Positions 37,301 through 52,300 of a stretch of DNA of 64,000 nucleotides are shown here, one piece after another. The position numbers were made by a program, and so were the translations under genes. The stretch is from positions 118,372,991-118,436,990 of the forward strand of contig NC_133166.1 of the NCBI RefSeq assembly GCF_040802235.1. The letters run 5' to 3'. A model generated the notes under the pieces. That model was not told where the DNA came from, did not search any database, and saw only the letters and a list, made by a program, of their open reading frames with translations. The first letter of the stretch is position 1; every line of letters begins with the position of its first letter. This stretch comes from Manis javanica (Eukaryota > Chordata > Mammalia > Pholidota > Manidae).

Positions 37301-40300
37301 ATTCAAGAGGTACTAGGGAGAGGACACGCTAGAAGAGGTTGCACTGGCCACCACACAGAGAGGAAAGATGCCTCTTGCCAGCATAGCTGGGGAGACTAGA
37401 CTTTGTTATTAGGGGCACACAGACACCTGTCAGGACAGCCAACGGCTTACACACCGAAGCTCCTGGAGGAAGGGAAGGCCTTTGTCTTCACTTATTGGAA
37501 GGCCCCAAGAGAATCAGTTCTACTATTTGCACATTTCTAGCCAAAGCTAGCAAACTGTTTCCTAGAAGAAAAACGCAAGTATTTACTTTGGGAGAGAATA
37601 AAACCCCTGCCCTGCTGGAGAGACTCCATGCTTCCAAACTACTGAATGGTAGCTTATTTCCTCTGAACTGATGATGTCACAGAAAACCTGTTTCTGTCCA
37701 GGTATCCTCTCTGGTTGAAAAGAAACTGAGAGACGAGGTAAAAATCAGAACTGGGGGACAGGCTCACTCCTCTCCTTGTTCCAAGCCTTGGGTGCCATCC
37801 CTGTTCAGAATCTTTTGCCCCTCGAATGTGCTCATTCGGCAGATGCTATTGAGCCCGTTCTGCAGAGCCCTATGATGCTTAAGACCTGCATCAAAGCAAC
37901 AAGGATCTTCTAACCTTCAGTTTACATAATCACGGTATTTCCAAAAAACAAAACATTATATAGTTTTAAAAAAAAACTGAACCCTAACATTAAGGCTGTC
38001 ACATAGAGATTCTACTCTTTATAAAAAAATGTGTCCAATGAAGACATTCTTTAAATGCATTGGGGCACTTTTATGAAAAGGAACTTAAGAATTAGCAACA
38101 CCAAATTCTCCTGTCTTATGAAACAACGGGGATTATGAGAGGGCATAGAAATACGACAGAGCACTGGATAGCCCCAGGTGGAGGCTGATGGTCTTAGGCT
38201 TTCAGAAGGAGGTCCACGTTTGATAGGCAGCAAGTTGCAGAATAGAATATCTAAGTTTTAATTTGCTTTTAAGAAAGATATGTGCATATTAATACACACA
38301 GAAAATATCTGGAAGGATTCATAGCATGGTGCCAACAGTGGTCACCCTCAGGAACATGACATTTACGGCAAAGCAGCAGGATAATGGATATAATAAGAGA
38401 CTCATTTTAGATTTTATATATTTCTATACTATTTAAGTGCTTGGAACAGGTATGGTCTATATTTATAATTTAAAAAATGAGCTAAGATAAAAATAAGGTG
38501 GTGTGGTAGAGTGAAGGAAATGGCCCAGCTGTCAGGTCTGGGGCCTCAGCCTAGACTGACCCCTAAACTATGTGACTGTGTGGACACATCCTCTGCTCCC
38601 ACTAGGCCTCGCTTTGTCATCTGTGGTGAAGCAGGTTTGACCAGCTCATGTTGAGATCCCTCCCGGCATCAAGGACTGTGACTCTCCAAATAAGGCTTGC
38701 TTGAGCTGGTTTTTGGGAACCAAGCTTGAGCCCTGGAGTTGTGCCTTCCTGCTGAACAGGAACCAGATTTCCCTCTCCCCCAGGAAGAAACAGGCTGGCC
38801 CATGGGAGGTAGGGAGGCAGCTGACACTAATCAGGAGCTGTGTCCATTCTTTACACGTGAGGCTATTCCATAGAAACGCCAGCTTGAATTCAGGGCGTTT
38901 GGGAAAGGTTTCTGTGCAAGAATCAGACACAGGTGTCTCTGGCTGATGACCGACCCCATAGGATTCCTTCCTGCTCCCTGTTCAGGCCAAACACTTCCCA
39001 CGTCAGCACTGTCCCCTTCATCATACCTCAATGGGCTGCCACTTGCCCAAGACAAACACGTGCAGCATGTTCACGTCTGGATCCTTGTGGAAGATGTTGG
39101 GTTTGGCATGATGCTGGAAGTGGCGATGGTTCCACCAGTTGGCAGAGGCACCCTGTGGGGAGAAATGGGGTGAGCAGTGCAGCCGTCTGGGGGACCCATC
39201 AACCAGTTTCTACACCTCCAACACCCAGGACTGACGTCTCCATTACACTCAGGGCCCCAGGCCCCTGAATGGAGGTCACTCCATCCCTCCAGGCCTGTTT
39301 CCCCAATCATGAGGTGGTGATGGCAGGTGAGGGTGTTTAGTGATCCACAACACGGCGAGCACCTCAGCAGGTGTGGGGTGGCCTCTGCACCCTGCCAGCA
39401 CCGGGTGAACCCCCATGCCCCTCACCCCTTGCACATCTCCTGTGTGCCTAGCTTGTGCAAGGACAATTCTGTTTCAGGAACCATAAGAAGTGCGCCCAAC
39501 CATTTGACCCAGCATCTGAGCACCTGAGGGAAATGAACACCTGGCCACACAAAAAATGTGCAGCATTACTCAAAATAACCAAAAGTGGAAATGACCCAAA
39601 TGTCCATCAGCTGATGACTGGATAAATAAAATGTGGTGGAGCCAAACAATGGGACGCCGTCTGGGTCTGGCCACACCATAAAAAGGTGTGAAGGGCTGAC
39701 ACAGGCTGTTGCATGGATGCCTTGACAACATCATGGTGGGTGAAAGAGATCAGTCACAAAGGACCACATATTGTATGAAATGTCCAGAATAGGCAAATCT
39801 CTAGATTTGCGATCGCCTAGGGTGAGGGTTGAGGATGGGTTGGAGGTACGAGGCGGTTTGGAAGTGATCACTGAGAAGCATGAGGTTTCTTTTTGGGGTG
39901 ACAAGGTACGCTAGAATTAATTGTGATGATGCCTGCCTAAATCTGTGAATGTACGAGTCACTGGTTTGTACACTTGAAATGGGCAAATTGTATAGTATGT
40001 GAATTATATCTCAATAAAGCTTTTTAAAAACAAACAAAGAAGACCCCAAGTGGTCCCTGCTTTCGGAGGGCCCACAGAGTATTTGGCAAGGGACAGCCCA
40101 ACAGACAGAGGGCTTAAACAATCGCTAACATAAATAGCTAAGAGCCTCCTGGTCCTCACACATAAATATAAAGCCAGGACTCTAGGAGCCAGAAGTATTA
40201 CGCGAGTATTTATTTCAAGGTCATAAATCTCTGTCTCATCAGCTCAAGCTCCTCACCCTTTCTGAGGGCATGCCCCTTCACAAGGCTGCCCAGTGACGCA

Positions 40301-43300
40301 CGGCAGAAACAAGATGTTTCTGAGGCTTCAGCATCAGGACTGTCCCGGTGAACTACTGCTGGATCAACCAATGATCTGGCCTAGGACTGTTCGCTGAGAC
40401 TAAGACTTCACCCGGAAGATGCTTTTGGCACAGACATGTTCTCTGGATACTAAGAGCCATGTGTGGGAACAGTGAGAAGCAGCTGTGGTCTTTGCTGGGA
40501 CCTCTGGCCTGTCAGCAGGTGGCCCTCAAAACCCATCAGGGAAAAGGTGATGTCAGTGAGTGAGAGCTTAAAGGGTCAAGGACTTTTGCATTTGATCCTT
40601 CCCAGGAGTTTGGCTTCTTTCGGCTAAAAAGATGGATGTGTCCTCTGACTCCTCGATCCTCAGTGGAGGGGCAAGGCATGTTACGGTAAGTGTGATGTTC
40701 AGATTACACCATCCAAGAGATGTTTGTTGAGTGAAAAAGTGAAGGAAAGGAAGACAGGCTGTGAATACCACCAGGATGAAGTCAGCAAGGTGGGGCCAAC
40801 CTGCCCTCCCTGGACGTATGTAAGGACAAAACATTTTTTGATCCTGCTATTCCTCTGCTCTAACTCTCTTTCATTCTAGGCAAAGCCCTACCTACTCTGC
40901 ACAAACCCCTCCTTCCCAGGCACAGGAAACTTCCCCGGAATGCTGGCCCACCCCGTGTTCTCAGAATGTGGGGCAAAGCCGCCTGCCCTGGGATGAAGCA
41001 GTGAGCAAGGGGCAAGCCCTTGTCTAGCGGGGGCGAGTCGGGCATCACGCGGGTGGATGCTCAGGATGCGCCAGAATGAGGGGTGCTTTCCGGATAGAGG
41101 GAGGAGCCTAGTGAGAGTTTTAGGGGTGGGGTGGGGAGGGTAGGCTGTTCCAGAAGCCAAAGGAAGGTCCCTTGTTTGGGATGGAGACCCAGGACTGTGG
41201 CCAACAGCCCTGGGCTGAACCAGATCGTAGCCTGAGAGAAAAGCAAAAGTGTGCACCCCGAGCTTTAACAGACACAGATTCATTGACAACATTCTCAAAA
41301 TCCCTTTTTGGCTCATCTTGTTTTCAATTGTGAGAATTGCCAAGTTTGACCATTTTTCTCAGCCAAGCGACAGTCTTAAGTAATTTCTAATTAACTTAAA
41401 CTGAAATAAAATAATAATTCATTTTCAATATAAAGAATATTTTTAATGTTGAGACTTTTACTATACCAACTCTCCAATGTTTAAAAATTTTCAAGTACTT
41501 TAATGTTCTGGGAAAAAAAAAAATCAACCATCAGAAAAAGGACACATGCCAACACATACACAGGGGCACAAAGTTTTTCTTTTGCCTCAGGTGCCAATAT
41601 GGCTCAGCACAATCCTGATCTTTATTTAAAACATTGATATTTTGTTCATTGTGGATTTTTCTGCATTAATTTTGCTTTTCAAAATATACTGCATTAAAAT
41701 GTGATTTATCTTGATTACCGTCTTCTCGAGTCCCCTTAAGTCCCCTAGGCAAGTGGCTCAGTTGCCCCTCCCCAGTCCTGGCCGGGGTAGCCAAGAGGAA
41801 GTTGTAAAGAGGCTGGCAAGTTTCCAGGTTTCTATCTTCCGACGCAGAGTCTAGATGGCACCAGGCCTCGAAGTCTGCATTTTATCCTAAGTGCAGGGGC
41901 TGAGCAATTAACAGGTTTTAAGCAGAGGTGAGACCGCTCAGAACTGTCTTTGCATGAGACAAAGATGGGCTGTGACACCCTTGAAGAAATGTTCACTGGA
42001 AGTGGTGTGGGCTGAAGGGAGAGGGGAAGACAGGGTGGGCAGAGCTCACATCCAGAACCCCACAGCCGTGCAGGCTGACAGTAAGAAGCAGGTCCAGCCC
42101 CTCAAAGCTCCCAGCATCCTACTCACTGCCCTCACAAGCCTGAGCTAGAATATCCAAGCTGACAGGGCCCTCAGGACCCACCCTGCAGCCAGCCCCCTTT
42201 CTTCCCCGAAAAGGGACCAGAGGAACAAATGGAATCCCAAGACTTTGCAGTTGTGTAAAATTGCCAGAGCAATTTCAGACCTAAGCTGTGGTCTTCCTTG
42301 CTCTGGTTGTCCCCAGAGGTGCTGCGCAGACCGGCCACCGGCCTGGACACAGCAACATGGCCACATTAGCTGGGGGCTGGCAAACCTGAGTGGAACCCAT
42401 GTCCTGACCTCCTCTAGTCTTTGAGCCCAAGTAGGCCTGGCTTCCCATTGTCCCAGGGTTCTAATTTCAGAAGGCCACCATTCTACATGGAGGCCAGTCC
42501 TCTGGCCTCGTCTCCATCTGATGCAAGAGTTCTGCTTCACGGCCTTCAAGGACTGAGGGACATCAGGCAAGAAGGGCCCTCCCAACTCCCGCCCAGAATC
42601 TGGAAACAGGACACAGCCCATCTTTGTTAAATGCATGGGGATAGCATGGGTCTGGAGTGAAATGTTACTTTCTAATACTGAGGAGGGTTTCTTCCAACAG
42701 AGAAGAGTATAAAATGAAACAAAGCACTCTACTATGCGCACCCTCTCCCTTCATCCCTGAATTTTTGGAAAGAAACCAGGTTCTCAGGCGGCTCCAGGCT
42801 CAGGGCCAGGCAAACTGCTTGCTGTGGAAACTGGTTACTAGTTCAATGGTAGTTCACCCCCAGCCAGATCCCGGGCTGGCAAGCCAATGGCTTGATGCGG
42901 TCTGGGCCACAGGGGGATAAGCTTAACCCAGACATATAGCTCTTCCCGAGCCAGGGTGGGAAGGGCCGGAAGTCTTAAGACAGCCTTTCTTGGGGTGCTG
43001 CTGGATGCTGGTGCGAGAGGCTGACATGGAAGATGATGTGTGCCAGAGGGAAAGCTGGCAGACTCATTTCCAAACCCAAGGATTATGCCTATCAGATTGG
43101 CACAAGGTCACTAGCCAATTCAGCCTGTGTTTTTATAAACTTCTGTGGGTCTGCCTCCTTATTTGAAGGGTGGAGAGAGTAGAACTACCTCTCCTGAGTT
43201 TTAAACAACTCGTCCTTTGGCTCAGCTGTTCACTGCACTGATGTCCCTTAGTGAAGGACTTGTAAGATGACAGGATCTCCTTATCATACCCCATATACTT

Positions 43301-46300
43301 CCAAAGCATATTTGAGATGGCTTACGATAAAGGACTCAGATAAAACAGAACGGTCTCAATAAAGATAAAAGCATAAATGACCCACAATGAAAGGGGAAGA
43401 TGTGTAAAATGAAATGTAGACTAAGGATAGTTGCTGTTCCAAATCTTTGCTATGAGCTTCCAGGCACTAGAGTTAAAAAAGAAGACTAAATATCAACTCA
43501 CTCACACTACCCAGTGGAGGAAAGCATACCAATTCATCAAGAGAGACGGCTTCTTTACTGGTCCCAAACTAAAGGTAGTTTATTAGATAGGGTGCAAATA
43601 CATAATCAATTGAGTCAACAGATCACAGGGGCACATGCCAGTTTTTATAACTAACACTCTGATTTTGGGGGTCTAATGTGATACACACACAGGGCTTAGA
43701 AGATCAGAGAGGTGGAGGATCTGGAAGCCTGCAGCTCAGTAACAACCTCCCTTCCCCCTCTCTCTGCCCCTGGCCCTGCCCAGCAGGAAAACGTGGCTCC
43801 CGGGTGGGCCTGCCCACTATCCTGCAGCCTCAGACACAGACCTGCTGGGACCCGGTCTCAGAAAAGTGAGGTGGCGCTGCACGAGCTGCTAACCAGTGGG
43901 ACGGATGCCCAGGGCAGCTGATATTTACCTTTAAGTGGCCAATGATGAACTTGTGGACAATGTGGTTCCATGTGGACTTCCTGTACACAGACAGGTGGCC
44001 ATAATCATGTTGCAGCCACCCAGCTTGGGCCTGGGGAGAGAGGGATGGAGAGAGCCGCAGATGCTTACAAGTGTCAGCACACGTGCATTAGGCCTCTGTG
44101 GGCCAGGGGAGCCAAGGGTGAAGGCTTCAAGCAATGGGTGAGGGAGTCACGCCTCACCTGAGACGTCGCAAGGACAAAGGCCGCGATGATGGTTGGAATC
44201 CAGCCATTGCCAAAGTAAAAGACAGTGAACCATGCTACGCTCTCCATGACAATGATGTGGACCAAGAGGAGGAGGAAGAACAGGTGGCTGCTCTTGAACA
44301 GGTTCATATCCTCCGCAGTCTTCCTCAGGGCCCGGAAGTCTTCGGTGATCTGGGACTGTTGAGCAAGAACACAGGGAAGGGCTTGGCCACCCAGCTACTC
44401 TGGGGAGGCCCAACATCTTCTCAACACCCACTGGACTAGAGAAGCTGTGGCAAGAGGGGACCGACCCACAGGGTGTACCCAAGGGAGCCTACCATGTGCA
44501 CTCCAACAGTTGTTGTTGACCACATACCTGCCCGGGCCTGTCACAGCCCTGAGGACTGTTTGTGCACAGCCAGTTAAGTGGCAGAGAAAGGATCTGACTC
44601 AGGAGCTTGCATTTTGCACACCCACGTTCACAGCAGCATTAGTCGCAATGGGCAAAAGGTGGAAACAACCCATATATCCATTGAAGGCTGAATGGCTAAA
44701 CAAAACGTGGGCTATACAGACAATGAAATATTATTCAGCCCTACAAAGGAAGGAAATTCTGATACGTGCTGTAGGACGGATGCACCTTGAAGACATTATG
44801 CTCAGTGAGTTTAAGCCAGACACAGGACAGATGTTGAATGAGCCCACTTACACCAAGTCCCTAGAACAGGCAAATTCATAGTAAAAAAGGGTCTGCTTTA
44901 CATGGGTTATGGGGAGGGAAAATGGGGGGATTCATGTTCCACGGGGACCGAGTCTCAGTCTGGGGGTAATGAAACTACGCAACACCATGCCATGTGTTCT
45001 GGGCACTCTACTGGGACTGCAGGGGGTTGAACTGGGGGAGACACAAAGCAGTGCAGGATGAAGTCCCAGTCCCCCGAGAGCTCAAGGGAGGCAGGAGAGG
45101 ACTGGGTGGGCACTGACTGGGCAGGCGGGGCTGGGGTGCCAAGGCAGAGCTAAGGATGGCTCTGGGGAGATGAGAGCATCGCTGGGAGAAAGAGGAAGAT
45201 GGCAGGCAGGGGCAGGGCAGGGGAGGGGAGAGAGTGGAGGCCAGGGGGCCAACGGCATCCCCTAGGACATACCCAGCATATCTGAAAGGTCGCACAGAAT
45301 GGCGTGTGGGTAGAGGTGGCCAGGTTTGGGAGCCTGGGTTCTAGGTGGTGAAGAATCTGAGGAGTGAGTGGTTACCGATCATTTAAGCAGCAGTGAAAGG
45401 CGGTGGGAGCTAGAGAAGCAAGGTCAGGAGGGAGGGAGTCTTCAGGACAAGGCAGAGAGGAGCGGAACTGCCTGCCTGGAAGGGGCAGGGGAGGCTGGAA
45501 GGGGGTGGAAGCTGGAGCCACATGTGAAGGCAGGAAGATGAAACCCCAGGTCAGCTCCAGTGAGGGGTGAAGGCAATCTCATCAGCCCAGAGGGAAAGGC
45601 AGAGATGTGGGGACCAGTGGGAGGGGACGGTGATTTCTGGAGGACATGAGGAACAGCCCAGATATCCCTGGGAAGGTGCGATATAATAGTGGGGGTGCTG
45701 GGCAAGGGAGGAAGACCCTGTGCCCAGCCTGGCCCCACCAGGAGCCCAGGGGTGAGGAGGCTGGAAATGACTGCTCCAAGGTGAGGGACCAGACCAGGCT
45801 GGCAGCAGGAGGAGGGGCCTCCTACAGAGGCTCTGAGTCCTCCTCAACCCCTGGTAATGGGCACTGGCTACCCCTGGACTGGCAGAAGCTCCTGTGGCCT
45901 ACTCTCCACCTTGGGGGCTTCTCTCCCCATACACAGCCCCCCTTCCTTGGCCTGGTCGGACTTACATTCTTGCCACGGTCCTGGCTGGGCTCCTCAGGGG
46001 CTAGCTCTCCAATCAGCAGTGGCTTCATGAACTTGCCCACAAAATCAAGGTCGCGGTGGAAAGCACGGAACGCATCCTGGGGAGCAGAGGGGCAGGTGTA
46101 AGCAGGAGGCTCCCCAGGAAGGCAGGGCTTACCAGCAGGAACTCTGCATCCCACCAGGATGCAGAACGGGGATTCCCTTGATCCGGCCCCATATGCTCTC
46201 TGGGATTTCGTTCTGGGCAAATCTGCAACTCAGTGCCCAAATGCAGAGACGGGGCTGCCTGGGTCTCTGCCCTGAAGAGAGGCAGAGCTCGCTAAGGGTG

Positions 46301-49300
46301 TGTGCATAGTGGGTTCCCTTGGGGAGTCAGAAAAAATACCCCTCCAGGCCACAGTGGGCAGGGCCCAGAAAGGACAGGAGTCTCTGCAGGCTCCACAAGC
46401 AGGATGCCCAGTGCCTGCCAAACGGCACCACCCACCACCCCATGCACATGGCTATGGAGAAGGGAACAAGGCTAGAGACTACTACAGTCTGGAAGATCTG
46501 CTTAGATCATGTTAAACCAGACAAGTACGGGATTAGGTAAGAAGCATTTCTGAAAAAGCTTTTTCATGATTTGAAAGAGTTGAAAATAATTATAAAAATT
46601 ATGAAAAATATGTTGGGGAAGCTCTAAGCTAGTGTATGTTAAGGTGGTAGCATTATGCCTTGCTTTATTTTCATTATTTTTCAAATTTTCTCTAAAATTT
46701 CTGTATCACTTTTAAAATAAAAACAGTAGCGTACATTTTAATCTCTTTTCCAATTACAAAGCAATAATGTGTGTAACTCTGGCCAATTTAGGAAATGTAC
46801 AGAAGAATAAAGAGGACGATAAATACCACCCACAGTAAATTGTTGCTAATGGTTTAGCATATTTCTTTCCAGTTTCTTTCTAGACAGGTTATAGATATTA
46901 CACAAATCATCTCACAACAAATACAGCATTTCCATTAGAGATGAGCTGGCACCAGGTCCCCCGGATGAGATATCCCAGGGGGTAAACAACACTCACCCTG
47001 CACTGAACCAAGCTTCAGACATTGCTAGGAAAGAGGAACAAGTCAAATGACAACATGAGGAGCAATCACAAAAAAATCAGTGTAGTGGGGAAAGAGTATT
47101 ATGGGCACGTACACTGAAAAAGAGAACGCAAATGTGGCAAAATGTTGAGATGAGTGAATCTCAGTTGTTCACTTACTCTTTCAACCTTTCTGTATGTTTG
47201 GAAATGTTCAAACTTTTAAAAAGATGAAGCTGGAGGAATGGGGGAAAGGCTGACAACTCAAAAAAAGTGTTTTCAACCCCCCATGAAAATACCTGGTGAT
47301 GATAACTGCCAGCCTTCCCCTACTTCCTTACTGCAACCCTGGCATTGAGTCCTTTTGCCTGGTCTCTCTTCTATTTATGTCTAGAAAGATTTACAAAGCA
47401 ACACTTTGTGCAGAGGAAAACTGGGCCCAGAGTTTAAAAAAACCGACTGTGTCCCCCTAGCTGAACAGAAAGGGATGTGGTAGGTTTAATCAAGTGTGTT
47501 TCTAGAGAAGCGATGTTTGCTCTTCCACGGGCCTGGGCGGTCATGGGAGGCCTGGGTCCGGTGTTGGCCAGCTGCCACTCTGGGCCAGCCACCCCCACCC
47601 CACCAGCCACAGGCTCCCCCACAAAGTGAGGACCTTCTTCCCAACTTGGATGCCAGAAGGTGCCAGGAGAGCCCCATGGGGAGCTTCCCAAGTCAGGGCC
47701 CAGGTGTTGGTGCAGACTGAAACCTAATTGCCTGCCCAAGTCTGAGCCTAAAAAAGCCCCTTAGCTGGCCCTCTTCAAAGCAGATGTGGCTTCAGGAAAT
47801 GAACTGGAAGTCTTTAGTAACATAGTTTCCTAAGGAACAATGGTTACATTTGATAAGAAAGTGATCACTCCCTACTCTCACTGAGAGGTAAAGTTCAGTC
47901 TGTCAGTAGAGCTCTCCTGTCTCCTCCAGCTGCCCCCACCCCCGCAGGTCTGGGTCATGCCTCCGAGGGCCTTGCCTGGGCCACAGAACCTGGTGGAGCA
48001 GACAGACAGGCTCCTGCGCGGCCTGAAGCCACTCCTTTGCTATTTCCCCCGGGTTCTGGGGCAGCCTCACATCCCTGAGGCCAGGGGAAGGGAGGGCGGG
48101 ATGCCAGGGAGAGCCAGGAGTGCTGTTTACATCCCATCCCTGATGCCTCAAAGCCCTACTGTCCAGATGAAGACTGGAAGGCAGGAAGGTGGCATCCTGT
48201 GCTCCAAGCAACAGCCGGAAGGAATCAAGTCCAGGTTCACCTGACTCAGGACTGCTTCCCCACACGCCACACATGCCTGCCAGCTGGGGATGCGGACTGC
48301 TGCTGGACTGTCCGGTTGTTTGCGGTAGATCTGGCAGCTTCCCAAAGAAGCCTGGTGGGAACCACCCTAGAACTCACGGTGCTCATTCCTGCGCCTGGGC
48401 CTTTGCAGGGCTCTTCTTCCTGCTCCCGTAGCGTGTTGTGCTGGCTTCTCCCAACCACCCCATTGAAATGGCTATTTCAGGACACTGCCCTGTGTCATCA
48501 TCATCCTAACAGTTACCCAGATCACAAGCTAGATTAGGTACTCACTCTGTTAGCCTTCCCCACTAGGATATAAGCTCCATGAGGGCAGGGCCATGTCTGT
48601 CTTGTTTGCTGCAATAACCCCAATGCTCACAAAGCCTCACAGAGGCTCACACGTGAACCTGGGGTTCAGGACCCCACGGCTGTGCACCCTCCAATTTCAG
48701 GAGACTTTCCCACTCAGGGTCCTCTGCTGTTTTGTCCTGGGGGCCAGGACCCCACGGCTGTGCACCCTCCAATTCCAGGAGGCTTTCCCACTCAGGCTCC
48801 TCTGCTGTTTTGAACAACTGGGCTTATGCTTCTGGAACACCAGAATTCTTCTCCTTCCCCAGCACCCACACACTGGCAGTCAGTAAAACTGCCACATGCT
48901 GAGGTTATGCAGGCTAGCCCGACCCCGGACTTGGCCACAGAAGCCGCTAATCGGAGAAGGTCCTGTTTTAGAGATGAGAAGAGGCTGTGGAAGGCGAAGC
49001 TACCTGCCCACGAGCACACTCTGAAGGTGCCTAACTCTAGTTTTCTGCTGTTAATACAAAGGCCTCCATCAAAACGAGCTTCGCCCTTCCTGAGAGATGA
49101 CCACTTTTTGTGTGCCCCCACCACCCAGCCCAAAATGCCACAGATGTGCCCCACACACTTGCAGAGAGTTCCCAGTACCTGCTGGATTACAAAAATAGCT
49201 GGCTGGGCAAGGTAGGCCAAGGGGCAAGGCAAACTCAGGGCCAATCCAAATGCTGACTTTGGAACAAGAACTGGAACCAGGATCTGTCTTCATCTGACAG

Positions 49301-52300
49301 GGAGAGAGGCCAAAGACTCCCAGTAAGAAGGCCCAGGACGCAGGTGAAGAGAAGGGAGGGACAAGGAGGCTGAGAGCTGAGCAACCTGTCCCCAGGTGTG
49401 TGCCGTGGGGTGGGGAGGTCAGGCTGCAGGAAGGGGGGCCAGAACACCCAGGCTGCCAAGTGGAAGCCACAGTATGTCACACTTCCTGGCCTTCCCCAGT
49501 CCGCACTTCTGCCATCACCCAGCCCCAGCCACCTTTGGCCTGGCAACCTCTTCCCTGACCTGGCCACACACTGGTAGAGCTCGCAGCTCCGCACGCAGCA
49601 TGCAGCCTCTCAGTGAGAAGTAGGGAGTGATCAGATTTGGTTCTGGCAGCGTCCACCTTCTCTGTAGAGCAAGGGTAGTCACTGGTTCGGCTTCATGCAT
49701 CAGGGCACTTGCCCGGGACTTGGGAAGTGCCAGAGGAGCAAACTCAGGGCCCCCAGTGCTGCAGGCAGCAGCGCCAGGTACAGGACTGGGGAACGGGGGT
49801 TAGAGAGGGAGAAGCATAGGAGGGACCCCAAGTGCACAGAGCTGGAGACAGGGACAGTTACTTCCTGTCTGCAGCAGAGATGCCAGCAGGGCTGAAAGCC
49901 CCTGTGCCATGTCCCCTCCAAGGGGAAGATGCAATGGGGGTTGGTGGTGCAGTGCTGGCAGATCGTGAGTTTAGGGCCCTTGGTGAGAAGTCTGCTGCTG
50001 TCAGGTCCCTGCCCCCGGCACAACCAGAGGAGAGATTTCATGTGCAGTAAATGCTTTTTCTTTTGGCAAAAATGGAGTCACTAAGGTTTCTTCTTCACAC
50101 CCCTTCTTTCCCTATTTACTGAACTTACTACTAGTGTGCTGGGGACACGCACACACATTTTAACACACTAGGCTAAAGGGCACACAGTAATGATCCCTCA
50201 CACCCGTAGAGCATTCTGAAGTTTAAAGAGAGATCTCATACACAGCCCTTGAGCCTGATAATAGCCTTCCCATTTCATAGACATGAAAAGTAGGGTTCAT
50301 AGCAAATGCCTTGCTTAGGAATTCAGAGCTAGGACTCAAACTCAGCTCCCCTGCTTCTAAATACTGTCCATGGCCTTCTGCCCTTTCTAAAGGAGATCAG
50401 GGATTTGTTCCATTTTCAGTGTCTTGCTTTCTCCCAAGAACAGCAGAGGACCAGATTAAAAAATCGAATGAATCTTGACCTCTCCTTGTGACCTATGCAG
50501 ATAAGGCAGGAAAATCTGGCTCACACAAGGTGGGAATGTGGGCAGGGTTTGGGGGTGCTGGTATCTAGAGGCAGACGGTCCAGAGTCAAGTCCCAGCTTG
50601 AGAGGAAGAAAGGAACCCAGCAGATGCGATCACTTGTCTGTGAATTATTTCTCTTTGTGCCCAGGGCCAGCTCAGAGCCATGGAGAAACTGAATAAATGT
50701 GCAGTGAATCATAGTTGAAGATCCAAAGTCCCAAGTGGGTTAAGTTCTGCAGCGGTGGGACTCTGCCTGACAAGAGCAGACACCCTTGGGACACAGGTGA
50801 GGGTTCCTTTTGCCTACAGCAAGGCAAAGACCAGAGAAGTGCCAGAGGGCCAGAGGGAAGGGGTGAGAGGGAGGAAGGGAGGGAAGGAGGCTGGGAGGAC
50901 TCAGTGATGGAAGACCCTGAATTCAGGTCTCAACACTGCCACTTGAGCAAGGAGCAAGAAGAGGTAAGAACAGGGCTGATCCGAGGGCTAAACAAGGTTA
51001 TATGAAGGTGCTTTATGAGCTGCAAACATTAAGCAACTTTTATTCTTACAGGCAAGGCCAAGTTTAACTTCTCTGGGGAGGCAAAGGCAAAATGTCAACT
51101 GACTAGGTTACCCATGCTCTTGACTAGGTCATCGTTTTGGTGATGAGGCAGTCCTGATTTCTGAAGTCTTTTTTTCTACAGAAAAAGGAAAATCCCCTAT
51201 TGAGGCCCCAATTGTAGCACGAAAGGTCTGCTGGATTTCCAGCCTCTTGGGAGCAAGTTACTGCATTGTGATGAGTGCCTAAGAGTGCATCAAAATGCTG
51301 CAGGGGCTCCGACCTCTATCTGCTGAGCAGTCCCTCTCCAAATTCGCTAGACCTACAAATCCTCTGTCCGTCCCCTAGCTCTGAGGAAGAAGTCCAGGCC
51401 CCAGGGGGCAAAAGCCACCTACCTTCTCAACAGCTTAAAAATAAGGGTCTCTACGGGTAAGATTCCTCAAGGGAGGAACAACCTAAGACAGGCACAGTCG
51501 CAGGGGGGCCATCAGGTGAGAATTTGGGGATCAACAGAGGTGAGGCTCAGAACCTCACCCCCCCTGCTTTGAGAGAAATCTTCTGCATCCGTGGATGTCT
51601 TGCTGCCCTTGTCTAGCCTGGATTAATACTTAGTCCATAGGCACACACCTGATCATCTGATCATCTACATTTGCCTTCTTACAGCACTAAACTATGTTTT
51701 CTACCTTTATCTTGCATCTACCTACCACTTCAGCATTTTATTAAAAATAAAAATAATAATAATAATGATAGGAGAAATGTGGGATCAACATATAAATCAA
51801 GTACAAAAATCAAACGAATATTCATATTTGACCTGATTGTTTATAGGTCATAATGCATGATTAAAACCGAAAGTTTCTGTGATGAATGCCCTTGTACTGT
51901 TCACCATGTAAGAATTTATTCACTCTGTAAGAATTCGTTCACCATGTAAGAACTTGTTCGTTATGCTTCAGAAGATTGGAGACTGACGAGAATTGGGCTT
52001 GAGATGGATTAATGATTGTACATTGAGCGTTGACCCCCCTATACTGAATTTTATTGTTGTTAACAACCATTTGATCAATAAATATGAGAGATGCCCTCTC
52101 AAAAAAAAAAAAAAAAAAGGGTCTCTAGATTCCTAACCTATTCCTGCCTCTCCTCAAGTCCCCTTTCCAAACACCCCATAATTCCCATTGCCTTTTCCTA
52201 ACCGAGACAGTTAAAGAGAGAATCCAACTGCTCATTCCATATGCAACTATATTCTCCGTTAGTGCATTTCATGCCCTAAAAGACTTATATTTGAGGCTTT

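Larger units (their letters stand above)
33242..39026 (-). other. FADS2 intron 5
   Basis: A 5.8 kb intron. It contains MIRs near 35170, 35760 and 38525, an AC-rich patch near 36470, an L1 ORF2-like remnant near 37030-37215, and an AT-rich block at 37900-38500. No exon was seen. Confidence 0.8.

Noticed and set aside
42145-42741. 198-residue minus-strand open frame in FADS2 intron 4
   Set aside because: No motif, no good start context or splice partners, and no resemblance to a known family.
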